Shown here: positions 44,001 to 52,380 of the stretch, in pieces
Position numbering within the stretch: the stretch's first letter is position 1
How the letters are laid out: the number at the start of each line of letters is the position of its first letter
Source of the DNA: Gammaproteobacteria bacterium
GTDB taxonomy: Bacteria; Pseudomonadota; Gammaproteobacteria; Enterobacterales; Permianibacteraceae
Assembly (NCBI GenBank): GCA_016182845.1
Contig: JACPFT010000013.1
Span: 236,255-300,254 of the forward strand
Reading direction: 5' to 3'
DNA: 64,000 nt
Translations under genes and position numbers: made by a program
Notes under the pieces: model-generated
Told to the model about the DNA's origin: nothing
The model's database searches: none
The model's input: the letters and a program-made list of their open reading frames with translations, nothing else

Positions 44001-44525
44001 CGCCCAGCTGGCGCCGGCATCGGCGGTCTTCCACACGCCGCCCGCGGCGGCGCCGGCATACATGGTGTTCGGGGCCGCCGGATCGATGATCAGGGCGCGG
44101 GTGCGTCCGCCCACATTGCCCGGACCCAGGGCGGTCCAGCCCTGGGCCTCGGTCTTGCCGGCTAGCTTAGCGGCACCGGCCGCCTTGGACGGCAGCTGGC
44201 GCTCGCCGACCAGATCGAAGCGGGCCATGGCCGACACGGCGGCGCGAGCCTTGGCATAGCGCTCCATGGGCAGGGCCTTCATGCCGGCCGGGGCACGCTT
44301 CTCCACGTAATGGGCCTGGGCGGCGGCCGGCTGATCGTAGCGCTGGCCGGGCTGGGCGGCCTGCCGCGCCTTGGCCTCGGCGCGCTGGGCGGCCTTGGCT
44401 TCCTTCTTCACCTGTTTGGCAGCCAGGATCTCCGGCATGCCCGTGGTCGCGGCGGTATTCAGGGCGTTGTAGCCGACCAGGCCCATGGCGGCGGCTACAC
44501 AGAAATAAACAGGGGTCTTCTTCAT
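41052..44525 (-). CDS. Secreted VPS10/BNR-repeat protein with cadherin repeats and GlyGly-CTERM-like tail
   Basis: 1157 residues. Signal peptide (MKKTPVYFCVAAAMGLVG), an Ala/Lys/Gln-rich linker to about 125, then a BNR/VPS10-type beta-propeller of about 700 residues (GGVWKTADAGASW, GVFKSADGGLSW, GHVWKTTDGGASW), three tandem cadherin-like domains at about 840-1125 (NEVPVLNP, NELPVFNP linkers, DPDAGDTLSW-type calcium sites), and a tail of Ser/Gly, one hydrophobic helix and a basic end (SSGGGGSVGWLGSLLGLLAL then RRRKV). That tail matches the GlyGly-CTERM pattern for T2SS-dependent, rhombosortase-processed proteins. Strong GAGGAGAG Shine-Dalgarno. A likely cargo of the Gsp machine. Confidence 0.9.
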   Translation of the reverse strand: MKKTPVYFCVAAAMGLVGYNALNTAATTGMPEILAAKQVKKEAKAAQRAEAKARQAAQPGQRYDQPAAAQAHYVEKRAPAGMKALPMERYAKARAAVSAMARFDLVGERQLPSKAAGAAKLAGKTEAQGWTALGPGNVGGRTRALIIDPAAPNTMYAGAAAGGVWKTADAGASWAPLGDELANMAVASLVMAKDGKTLYAGTGEGVYNGDAVRGAGVFKSADGGLSWSQLGGTASSDFHYVNKLALSTKDEQRLYAATRKGLFRSQDGGVSWTQTSTEADCLSLVGDFRGDSDVLYAACGTFFGNAKILKSADNGATWSVLYTQPDMGRTTLAIAPSNPDVLYALVADYDSDGLWAVLRTGDAGQTWEKRASKDDSNGLNRALLSNTVYANLSACGWGDDQFYNQGWYDQSLAVDPLDADKVWVGGIDLFRSDDGGRNFGMASHWWVQSDGLPSYNHADQHLLVFHPAYNGESNKILFTGNDGGLHLTRDARAPVQTAADAPCLPGQGEVAWESLNNGYGVTQFYHGVPRPDGKSYLGGTQDNGTNLGSDAGGANAWTEIYGGDGGYVAVDPNNPEVLFAEYTNLSIVKSMDGGQNFADAVAGIAEPAGNFQFINPFLMDPNNGQILWTGGQTLWRSIDQAASWGAASAKLLDKRANGRKEVFSAHAVAAGDSNRVLSGTNDGRVFRNSNALAAGAATVWESVYPLPVIEGKQQVGYVSWLAFDPQDKNTAYATYSTFGVGHVWKTTDGGASWSNISGNLPDMPVHSLIVDPADSKRLVLGTDLGLFYSVNGGQSWLADGNGFPHTVVESLSLNREDGQNMLYAFTHGRGAFRIPLSAINKAPAVSIGNGVASIAENSAAGAAVVQVEATDAEGEALSYRLSGSEAFSIDAAGQIRVAAPLDYEGTASYSLVITVGDARGAETEAPLTLNLTNVNEVPVLNPAEASVMMEENKPAGTALASLAASDPDAGDTLSWSISAGNDAGNFAISATTGALSLAKPLDYEAARSHALAVEVRDAGGLKAHGQVDVTVQNVNELPVFNPVTGPSLAESATIGSVVATVAARDPDGDTLSYTLSGGDGLFTIDAASGAIKLAKALDYETKTSHALSVKASDGKGGESSQSVTVSVTDVKESSGGGGSVGWLGSLLGLLALRRRKV

Positions 44526-44733
44526 GGCGGACTGCTCTCCTCGATGCCCTTTCCGGGCTAGTTCTTGATTGGCGAACCGAGGAGGCTAACAGCCTACGAA
44601 GAAGTGGGTATTGTGCTTTCCCTTCGCGAAATTGAACGGAATTCGCCTAAATGAACGGAAGCGAAACCGCCAAAACCGGTTCACGAACGCGAGCAAGGAT
44701 AAAGCGCCTTTCAGCGAGAGCCTGAGCACACGC
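44526..44733. other. Intergenic region upstream of the BNR/cadherin gene
   Basis: 208 AT-richer bases expected to hold its promoter on the minus strand. I see no gene and no strong palindrome. Confidence 0.4.
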
Positions 44734-45096
44734 TTAGCGGATACCGCTGTCGAGCACGATAGGCAGGAAGGGATTGTCGCCGGGTTCCAGGTGGACGGCC
44801 CGGGGCGGATGACGGAAGGGACCCGGATACTCCACGGCCAGCAAGTAATCGCCGGCCGGCAGCTCCAGCCGGAAGCGGCCATCGGCGGTCGAGCGCAGGC
44901 TCGTCACCGGCCGCCCACCGTCGGCGGCCAGGACTCGCAGTTCCACCGCCAAGGGCTTGGGTTCGCAGGGTCGGCCTTCCACGGCGAGATTGCCGCAGAC
45001 CGGCGCCAGTTCGACCCGGCCTTCCAGCCGGGCCGGCGCCTGCCCCGCCCCGGCGCAGGCGGCCAGGAGGGGCAGGAGCAGGAGCGCCAGGCGCAT
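44734..45096 (-). CDS. Small lipoprotein with carboxypeptidase-regulatory-like fold
   Basis: 120 residues from the ATG at 45096, giving a clean lipoprotein signal (MRLALLLLPLLAAC, lipid Cys at 14). The rest looks like a prealbumin/CarboxypepD_reg-type beta-sandwich (SLRSTADGRFRLELPAGDYL, AVHLEPGDNPFLPI). Starts 4 bases after the malic enzyme stop on the same strand. Function unknown. Confidence 0.65.
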   Translation of the reverse strand: MRLALLLLPLLAACAGAGQAPARLEGRVELAPVCGNLAVEGRPCEPKPLAVELRVLAADGGRPVTSLRSTADGRFRLELPAGDYLLAVEYPGPFRHPPRAVHLEPGDNPFLPIVLDSGIR

Positions 45097-45100
45097 GGGC

Positions 45101-46348
<1,248 letters not shown>

Positions 46349-46492
46349 GAACAGGTCCTTTTCGGTAGCAGGCGGTGGGACGGACCATCATACTCGAAGA
46401 AAGCTGAACGGACACACAAGTCGGGCCAGTGGCGGCTTTCCGGGCGATCCAGGCAAGAAGTGTAGCCGGAGAATGTGACAGACGCAGAAACG

Positions 46493-46518
46493 ACAAAGGC
46501 GCCCGGAGGCGCCTTTGT
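46493..46518. terminator. Terminator after rpmE
   Basis: Perfect 11-bp arms ACAAAGGCGCC / GGCGCCTTTGT around CGGA, 19 bases beyond the rpmE stop; on the minus strand the stem is followed by a T-containing run. Confidence 0.8.
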
Positions 46519-46536
46519 GAGCGGTAAGCGCGAGGC

Positions 46537-46758
46537 TTACTTGGAACCGACCTTGAGGCCAGCGAAACGCTTCTTGAACTTGTCCACGCGGCCGCCGGCG
46601 GTGTCGAAGTTCTTCTGCTTGCCGGTGTAGAACGGGTGGCAGGCGGAGCAAACGTCGAGGCCGATGTTCTTGCCCAGGGTGGAGCGGGTCTGGATCACGT
46701 TGCCGCAGGAGCAGGTCGCGGTGATTTCGACGTAGTTCGGGTGAATGCCTTCTTTCAT
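46537..46758 (-). CDS. rpmE: 50S ribosomal protein L31 (zinc-binding form)
   Basis: 73 residues from the ATG at 46758, with GAGGAA Shine-Dalgarno; upstream in-frame codons are not needed. [20 protein letters not shown] and [13 protein letters not shown] are diagnostic. The CSC and CSAC cysteines make this the zinc-binding (C+) type, which in several bacteria is exchanged for a C- paralogue under zinc limitation. Confidence 0.97.
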   Translation of the reverse strand: MKEGIHPNYVEITATCSCGNVIQTRSTLGKNIGLDVCSACHPFYTGKQKNFDTAGGRVDKFKKRFAGLKVGSK

Positions 46759-47125
46759 GGTCGGTTCCTCAGGTTCTGGCCGGTCGCCGCATCGCCGGGG
46801 CCTCCGGGTCTTATGGACCTGGCGCTCAAGTGGGCCATGCACGTGGCGGCTGGGAAAAAATAGGTGTCGCTGCGCAAGTTAACTACCCCTCTCCTGGCGC
46901 TACGCGCCACCCTCTCCCGCAAGGGTAGAGGGGAAGGAGGCAGCGCCGCAGGCGCCGCTTTTTGGGAGGCGGATCATAGCGACCGGTCCGGCGCCGCGCA
47001 AGGCTTTGTGCAAAAAACACCCAAGCCCCATTCTCACTCGCGGGCAGTGCGCTTGATCGGCGCTGCCGGCTGTGGCCACAATCCACGCCCACTTGCTATA
47101 GACAACAAGAACCAAAGGAACGCAC
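46759..47125. other. Intergenic region between rpmE and the TRAP binding protein
   Basis: 367 bases between divergent genes. It must hold the rpmE promoter on the minus strand. It also contains a foldable CCCCTCTCCTGGCGC...AGAGGGG repeat at about 46885-46942, of a type common between genes in this window (compare 54805-54925), and a GGCGCC-rich hairpin near 46960. No gene is supported. Confidence 0.4.
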
Positions 47126-48226
47126 ATGGACCGCCGCCATCTTCTCGCCGCCCTGAGCGCCTCCGCCCTGGGCCTGGCCGCCTGCAAGCCCAAGGGCCAG
47201 GCGACGGCCTGCGCTCGGGAGGGCAAGGCCGGCAAGGTCTTCAAGTGGAAAATGGTCACCACCTGGCCGAAGAACGCCCAGGGCGCCGGCGAGGGTGCCG
47301 AGCGCCTGGCCAAGAATATCGAGGCCATGAGCGGCGGGCGCATCCAGATCAAGGTCTTCGGCGCCGGCGAGTTCGTGCCCGCCCTGCAGGTCTTCGACAC
47401 GGTGTCGGCGGGCACGGCGCAGATGGGCCACGGCGGCGCCTATTACTGGGCCGGCAAGCTGCCGGTCTCGCCCTTCTTCTCGGCCGTGCCCTATGGCCTG
47501 ACCGCCCAGGAGATCAACGCCTGGCTGTACCACGGCGGCGGCCTGGAGCTGTGGCGCGAGCTCTACGCGCCCTTCAAGGTCCTGCCCTTCCCCGGCGGCA
47601 ACACCGGGGTCCAGATGGCCGGCTGGTTCAACAAGGAAATCAACACGATAGAGGACTTGAAGGGGCTGAAGATGCGCATCCCCGGCCTGGGCGCGCGGGT
47701 CCTGGAGCGAGCCGGTGGCTCGCCTCAGCTCACGCCCGGCGGCGAGGTGTTCACTTCGCTGTCCACCGGCGTCATCGATGCCGCCGAGTGGATAGGCCCG
47801 TTCAACGATCTCGGCTTCGGCCTGCACAAGGCCGCGAAATTCTATTACTACCCGGGCTGGCACGAGCCCGGCTCCTGCCTGGAGGCCATCGTCAACGCCG
47901 AGGCCTACGCCGAGCTGCCGCCGGAGCTGCAAGCCGTGGTGGAGCAGGCCTGCAAGGCCGCCAACCTGGACATGCTGGCCGAGTTCACCGCCAAGAACGC
48001 CGCCGCCCTCAAGACCCTGGTGGAGGAACACAAGGTCCAGCTGCGACCCCTGCCCGAGGCCGTGCTCGCGACCCTGCGCGGCTATGCCGAGGACATCATC
48101 GCCGAGAACGTGGCGGACGATCCCTTGGGCACGCGCATCCGCGACTCCTTCCGCGCCTTTCGCGCCGAGATGCTGGGCTGGAGCGCCATCTCCGAACAGG
48201 CCTTCCTGCGCGCCCGGGCGAGTTGA
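47126..48226 (+). CDS. TRAP-type (DctP-family) solute-binding protein
   Basis: 366 residues with a twin-arginine-like/lipoprotein N-terminus (MDRRHLLAALSASALGLAAC), so the protein may be exported folded or lipidated. Family landmarks: FKWKMVTTWPKN, RIQIKVFGAGEFVPALQVFD, SAGTAQMGHGGAYYW, LKGLKMRIPGLG, and DAAEWIGPFNDLGFGLHK, close to TakP-like 2-oxo-acid binders. No DctQ/DctM membrane genes lie nearby, so it is an orphan or works with a distant permease. AAAGGAA Shine-Dalgarno. Confidence 0.87.
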   Translation: MDRRHLLAALSASALGLAACKPKGQATACAREGKAGKVFKWKMVTTWPKNAQGAGEGAERLAKNIEAMSGGRIQIKVFGAGEFVPALQVFDTVSAGTAQMGHGGAYYWAGKLPVSPFFSAVPYGLTAQEINAWLYHGGGLELWRELYAPFKVLPFPGGNTGVQMAGWFNKEINTIEDLKGLKMRIPGLGARVLERAGGSPQLTPGGEVFTSLSTGVIDAAEWIGPFNDLGFGLHKAAKFYYYPGWHEPGSCLEAIVNAEAYAELPPELQAVVEQACKAANLDMLAEFTAKNAAALKTLVEEHKVQLRPLPEAVLATLRGYAEDIIAENVADDPLGTRIRDSFRAFRAEMLGWSAISEQAFLRARAS

Positions 48227-48313
48227 GCCTCGTGCGAGCCGAATTCGGGGACGCCTTGCGAAAGACGAGCCCCAGTGCCATCCTGAACCCCGCCTGTAGT
48301 AGAATGCCCGCCT

Positions 48314-48736
48314 ATGCTGACCTCCGTCCCCACTCACCTCAATGACAACGAGCTGCGCGAATGGCTGATCCAGGAGATCGCCAACGTCGATGACGAGCGC
48401 CGCACCATCAAGGCCGACATCGCCAATTTGTCGCGCACCAAGCTGCGCACCAAGTCCCGCGACAACGCGGATCGGGACGCCCAGCTCAAGCACCTGGGCG
48501 AGTTGCTCCTGGCCCGCTTCCAGGACCGGGAAGACCTGCGCATCCTGCTCGGCGACGTGAATGCGCGCATCCGCGCCACCAACCGCCGGCTCAACAGCGC
48601 CAAGAAGCGAGATCTGAACCTGGCCGCCGCGTTCATGAATGTCGCCGAGGAAATGCTCGATCCGGATTTGTTCGCGACCATCGAGTTGGAAGCACTCAAG
48701 ATCCTGCGCACAAACGAAGACGCCACCCACTACTGA
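48314..48736 (+). CDS. Hypothetical helical protein (140 aa)
   Basis: Not recognised. Entirely helical-looking, charged and without signal or membrane segment; leucine spacing suggests a coiled coil at about 75-105. Followed immediately by a strong terminator, which supports a real transcription unit. Context (downstream of an orphan TRAP binding protein) gives no function. Confidence 0.55.
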   Translation: MLTSVPTHLNDNELREWLIQEIANVDDERRTIKADIANLSRTKLRTKSRDNADRDAQLKHLGELLLARFQDREDLRILLGDVNARIRATNRRLNSAKKRDLNLAAAFMNVAEEMLDPDLFATIELEALKILRTNEDATHY

Positions 48737-48757
48737 GCCGCCAGGCTCCATACGACA

Positions 48758-48783
48758 ACGGGGCCAGCTGGCCCCGTTTTTCG
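48758..48783 (+). terminator. Strong terminator between convergent genes
   Basis: Palindrome ACGGGGCCAGCTGGCCCCGT followed by TTTTCG, classic intrinsic terminator for the plus-strand gene and usable by the minus-strand gene ending at 48789. Confidence 0.85.
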
Positions 48784-48788
48784 TTAGC

Positions 48789-49211
48789 CTACTGGGGCTC
48801 GGACTTGTACATGTCCAACAAGGGCTGCAGCGAGGCCTTGGTGGCCGCATCGCCGCCACCGATCTTCTTCTCGGTCCATTGCACGATGGTCATGCCATCC
48901 TTTTCCGCCTTGTTCAGGCCGTTCTTGCCGATCTTGGTGGCGATGAAGGTCGCCGAATCCATGGCGCCGTGGGCCGTGGCGGCACGCAGCAGGCTGCCGC
49001 CCTCGAATTTGCCGTCGCCGGCACAGACGATGCCGTCATAAACGCGGCGCAGATCCAAGTCGGCGGCGTCCAGCTTCTTACGCAGGCCGCTGCGATCATT
49101 GCTCTTGGCATATTCGCACAAGGTCGCCGCGACCCGGCTCAAATCATCCGCCGCCAGCGCGGGCACCGGCAGGGCCAAGGCGACCGCCGCGACAAGCAAA
49201 ACCCTCTTCAT
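48789..49211 (-). CDS. Secreted DUF3718-like protein
   Basis: 140 residues with signal peptide MKRVLLVAAVALALPVPALA. The body (LCEYAKSNDRSGLRKKLDAA, LRRVYDGIVCAGDG, GGSLLRAATAHGAMDSATFI) matches the pattern of DUF3718 periplasmic proteins, of unknown function. Two conserved cysteines. Divergent from the Slp-like gene across an AT-rich region with likely promoters for both. Confidence 0.75.
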   Translation of the reverse strand: MKRVLLVAAVALALPVPALAADDLSRVAATLCEYAKSNDRSGLRKKLDAADLDLRRVYDGIVCAGDGKFEGGSLLRAATAHGAMDSATFIATKIGKNGLNKAEKDGMTIVQWTEKKIGGGDAATKASLQPLLDMYKSEPQ

Positions 49212-49402
49212 GGCTCTCTATCCTGATGGTTACGAAAACAACCTATGAAGCCTAGCACAGGGAAGCCGCCACGCCTTTATTAAACTCCTTTTAAAACAAT
49301 GATTTAGACAATTACTGAATTTCACTCCGTTCATTGGCGATTCAGCGCCGGCCGTTATGCTCAAAGTGTGGGCAGTCTCGCCCCGCATTCCGGAAATCCG
49401 CC
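49212..49402. promoter_or_regulatory. AT-rich divergent promoter region
   Basis: 191 bases, AT-rich at 49275-49330, between two divergent exported-protein genes. Individual -35/-10 boxes cannot be fixed with confidence. Confidence 0.4.
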
Positions 49403-50914
49403 ATGCACTCGACGCCGCGCCGCGTTAACGCCCTCAGCATCGCCCTGTTCAGCCTCGGCCTGTTCACCGCCTGCGCCCAGGCCCAATATCCCAGAGGACA
49501 GTCCCCCTCGGAGCGGTACAGCCAGGATCGGAGCGACCAAGGCGACATCCGCACGGCCTCCTACAGCCGCATCAGTCTGCGGCAGGCCAAGCGCGATCTG
49601 GCCGACTACCGCAACCAGAGCGTGCGCTGGGGCGGCATCATCGCCAGCGTGGAGAACCGTCACGGCGAGACCTGGATCGAGATCGTCGAACAACCCCTGG
49701 ACTGGCGCGGACGCCCGGAAGCGGACGACGAGAGTGCCGGGCGCTTCATCGCCATCCTGCCGGATTTCGCCGATCCGGCCATCTACCGGGTGGGCCGGGA
49801 AATCACGGTGGTGGGCCGGCTGCTCTGGCCCTATAAGCGCCGCATCGGCGATCACGACTACAGCTACGCCCTGCTCGACACCACGGCCCACGAGCTCTGG
49901 GACGCCCGCGAGGAACGGGAGCGCATCGTCTACCGGACCTATAGCACTTACCGCACGGTCGATATCTACGATCCCTGGTTCTACCCCTGGCCGGTCTACC
50001 CGCATGTCTATTACCGAGTGCACCACCACCACCATGTGCATTTCCCGCGCCCGCCGGTAATCATCGTGCAACCGCCGCCGGTCGTGGTCCTACCGCCGCA
50101 TCACCCGCACCACCCGCCTCGCGACGGCCGGCATCCGCCGGGCAGCGGCCAGGAAACGCCGCACGTGCCGCGGGGCCCCTGCCTGCAGGAAGACCGCACG
50201 GCTCTGCCCTGCGAACGTCTACCTCGCGGCGGTGGCGAGGACCCGCGCCAGATCGCCGAGGACACCCGGGCGCCGGTGCTAACCCCGGGCCAGCTGTTCC
50301 CGGAAGACGGCCAGGCCCAAGTCCAGCCGGTGGCTGTGCAGCCCTTTGAGCCCGCTGCCGGCGGCGCGCCCGCGCCCGGCGGCCCCGCGCAGCCGGAGGA
50401 ACGGATACGCGGCCGGCGCCTGGACGCGGAGCGCCTGCGCGAATATCGCGCCGATCACGGCGGCGACAAGCGCCCGCCCATCCTGATCAACGAAGATCCG
50501 CGCCCGCTACCGCCGGCGGCGGAAAACCTGCAAACCCCGCGCAGCGAGGGCCCGGTGCGCGAGCTGCGGACCCTGCCCGAGCCCGAGTCGGAGCGCCGTC
50601 GCGAACCACAGTTCCGCCCAAACCCCATCGAGCGCAGCCGCGAGCCGGCATTCCGTCCGGAGGCCATCGAATACCGCCGCGCTGCGGAAGCGCGCCCGGA
50701 CCCCATCGAGCGCCGCCGCGAACCGGAGCCGCGCCCGACCTACGAACCCCGCCGCGAGCCCGTGCCGCTCTATCAGCCGGCACCGACGCCGGCGCCGACC
50801 TATACACCGCCGCCCCCGGAACCGCGGCACGAACGCGAGCACGAACGCGAGCGCGGGCGCGAACGCGAGCGCGAGCGCGAATCACCCCAGACCCGGAACG
50901 AGCGCATCGAGTAA
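49403..50914 (+). CDS. Slp-family envelope protein with long charged disordered tail
   Basis: 503 residues from the ATG at 49403 (GGAAA just upstream). Signal/lipoprotein N-terminus (SIALFSLGLFTAC), then an Slp-type domain at about 45-170 (VRWGGIIASVENRHGETWIE, RFIAILPDF, VGRLLWPYK). From about 185 the protein becomes His- and Pro-rich (VHHHHHVHFPRPP, VLPPHHPHHPP) and then Arg/Glu/Pro-rich repeats to the end (ERRREPQFRPNPIERSREP; HEREHERERGRERERERE). Slp itself is about 190 residues, so the extra 300 are unusual. The tail may bind metal, peptidoglycan or anionic polymers (inference). Confidence 0.8.
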   Translation: MHSTPRRVNALSIALFSLGLFTACAQAQYPRGQSPSERYSQDRSDQGDIRTASYSRISLRQAKRDLADYRNQSVRWGGIIASVENRHGETWIEIVEQPLDWRGRPEADDESAGRFIAILPDFADPAIYRVGREITVVGRLLWPYKRRIGDHDYSYALLDTTAHELWDAREERERIVYRTYSTYRTVDIYDPWFYPWPVYPHVYYRVHHHHHVHFPRPPVIIVQPPPVVVLPPHHPHHPPRDGRHPPGSGQETPHVPRGPCLQEDRTALPCERLPRGGGEDPRQIAEDTRAPVLTPGQLFPEDGQAQVQPVAVQPFEPAAGGAPAPGGPAQPEERIRGRRLDAERLREYRADHGGDKRPPILINEDPRPLPPAAENLQTPRSEGPVRELRTLPEPESERRREPQFRPNPIERSREPAFRPEAIEYRRAAEARPDPIERRREPEPRPTYEPRREPVPLYQPAPTPAPTYTPPPPEPRHEREHERERGRERERERESPQTRNERIE

Positions 50915-50953
50915 GCTGAGACAAACCCCTCGGTCACCAGGGAGCAGGACAGG

Positions 50954-51913
50954 ATGGACGCAGCACAGAAGCCCCGGATCGGCATCGCCCTAGGCAGCGG
51001 CTCGGCGCGCGGCTGGGGCCATATCGGCGTGCTCAATCGCCTGGAGGAACTGGGCATACGCCCGGACATCGTCATCGGCTCCAGCGTCGGCGCCCTGGTG
51101 GGCGCCGCCTATGCCAGCGGCAATCTGGCTAAGCTGGAGGCCTGGGCGCGCACCCTGGCGCGGCTGGACATCATCCGCCTGCTGGATCCGCGCCTGTCCG
51201 GCGGCGGCTTCATCCACGGCGAGTCCCTGATGGGCGCCATCGCCGAGCACGTCGCCGACTGCGCCATCGAGGACCTGCCCATGCGCTTCGCCTGCGTGGC
51301 CACCGATCTCACCACCGGCCAGGAGGTCTGGCTGAACCAGGGTTCGGTCCTGGACGCGGTGCGCGCCTCCATCGCCCTGCCGGGCGTGTTCACCCCGGTG
51401 CGCCGCGACGAACGCTGGCTGATCGACGGCGGTCTGGTCAACCCGGTGCCGGTGTCCCTGGCCCGGGCCATGGGCGCCGATCTGATCATCGCCGTCAATC
51501 TCAATGGCGACCTGGTGGGGCGCAGCCTGAGACCGGCCGAGGCGCCAACGCCGGTGCCCTCGCCCGAAGCGGGCAACGGCGAGGCATCGGCCTTGAGCCG
51601 CGTGCTCACCCGCTTCAACGATCTCAAGGATCGCTTCTCCCTGGATGGCCTGCTGGGTCTGGGCCGCGACACGGCGGAGGGGCCGGCGGCGCCAGGCCTG
51701 TTCGACGTGTTGACCGCCTCCATCAACATCATGCAGGACCGCATCACCCGCTCGCGCATGGCCGGCGATCCGCCGGACGTGTTGATCACCCCGCGCCTAT
51801 CGCCCATCCGCCTCATGGAATTCGACCGCGCCGCCGAGGCCATCGCCGAGGGCGTCAAGGCCGTCAACCGCCGCCACCACGAGCTGGACCTCCTGCTGAA
51901 CCCCACGGCCTGA
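50954..51913 (+). CDS. Patatin-like phospholipase (RssA family)
   Basis: 319-residue serine hydrolase without signal peptide. Oxyanion loop GSGSARG, nucleophile GSSVG (Ser about 39) and the DGGLVNP aspartate complete the Ser-Asp dyad. RssA-like length and IGIALGSGSARGWGHIGVL start. A Pro/Glu-rich insertion lies at about 195-215. Located between an Slp-like gene and an M4 protease with its own Shine-Dalgarno. Confidence 0.88.
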   Translation: MDAAQKPRIGIALGSGSARGWGHIGVLNRLEELGIRPDIVIGSSVGALVGAAYASGNLAKLEAWARTLARLDIIRLLDPRLSGGGFIHGESLMGAIAEHVADCAIEDLPMRFACVATDLTTGQEVWLNQGSVLDAVRASIALPGVFTPVRRDERWLIDGGLVNPVPVSLARAMGADLIIAVNLNGDLVGRSLRPAEAPTPVPSPEAGNGEASALSRVLTRFNDLKDRFSLDGLLGLGRDTAEGPAAPGLFDVLTASINIMQDRITRSRMAGDPPDVLITPRLSPIRLMEFDRAAEAIAEGVKAVNRRHHELDLLLNPTA

Positions 51914-52380
51914 ACCCGGGTTTCGAGTTGAGCATCGTTCAATCCACGGCGGATACAATCCGATACACGAGCCGCGCCAGAACCGCGAACGACGGCCGAC
52001 GCGCCGTCGCGCAAGTGCAGGATGCACAGTCCTGCCGCCAACTTCGTCACAAAACGCTGATTAGTCCACTTTATGGAAAACAGCGCCATTACTAGGGCTA
52101 AGCCTGGGTTGTATAGTCGTACGTAGCCCGGCTTCTGGATTTTATCCTTATAACTCAATGTCTTGACTTGAGTGGTATAGACAAGTGGGGTGGCGCAGCG
52201 ATCCGGCTGAACAGCGTCATTCGGATCTTTGCTATAAGTTTTTTATAACAAACTAATTAGCAGATCTAATTGTATCTATTTGTGTCCCTGTGTAGATGGC
52301 GCCCCGGAGAGGACCCCCTGCCAAGGCGGGGTGAACCCGGCCCCTGGATGGCCGAAAACAAAACAACGATAGGAAACACC
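51914..52380. promoter_or_regulatory. Long upstream region of the M4 protease gene
   Basis: 467 bases, partly AT-rich (52030-52280), with a TATAAG/CTTATA-type self-complementary patch near 52230-52250 and a CCCC-TGCC-AA-GGC-GGGG hairpin near 52316-52332 just before the ribosome site. I see no gene and no recognised riboswitch. A regulated promoter with a long leader is likely for an exoprotease. Confidence 0.45.

Noticed and set aside
47096..48859. 587-codon minus-strand ORF
   Set aside because: Shadow of the TRAP binding protein and the following gene; crosses two real genes and a terminator.
52140..52200. TTGACT/TATAGA promoter for the M4 protease
   Set aside because: The boxes are only about 7 bases apart, far from the 16-18 needed.
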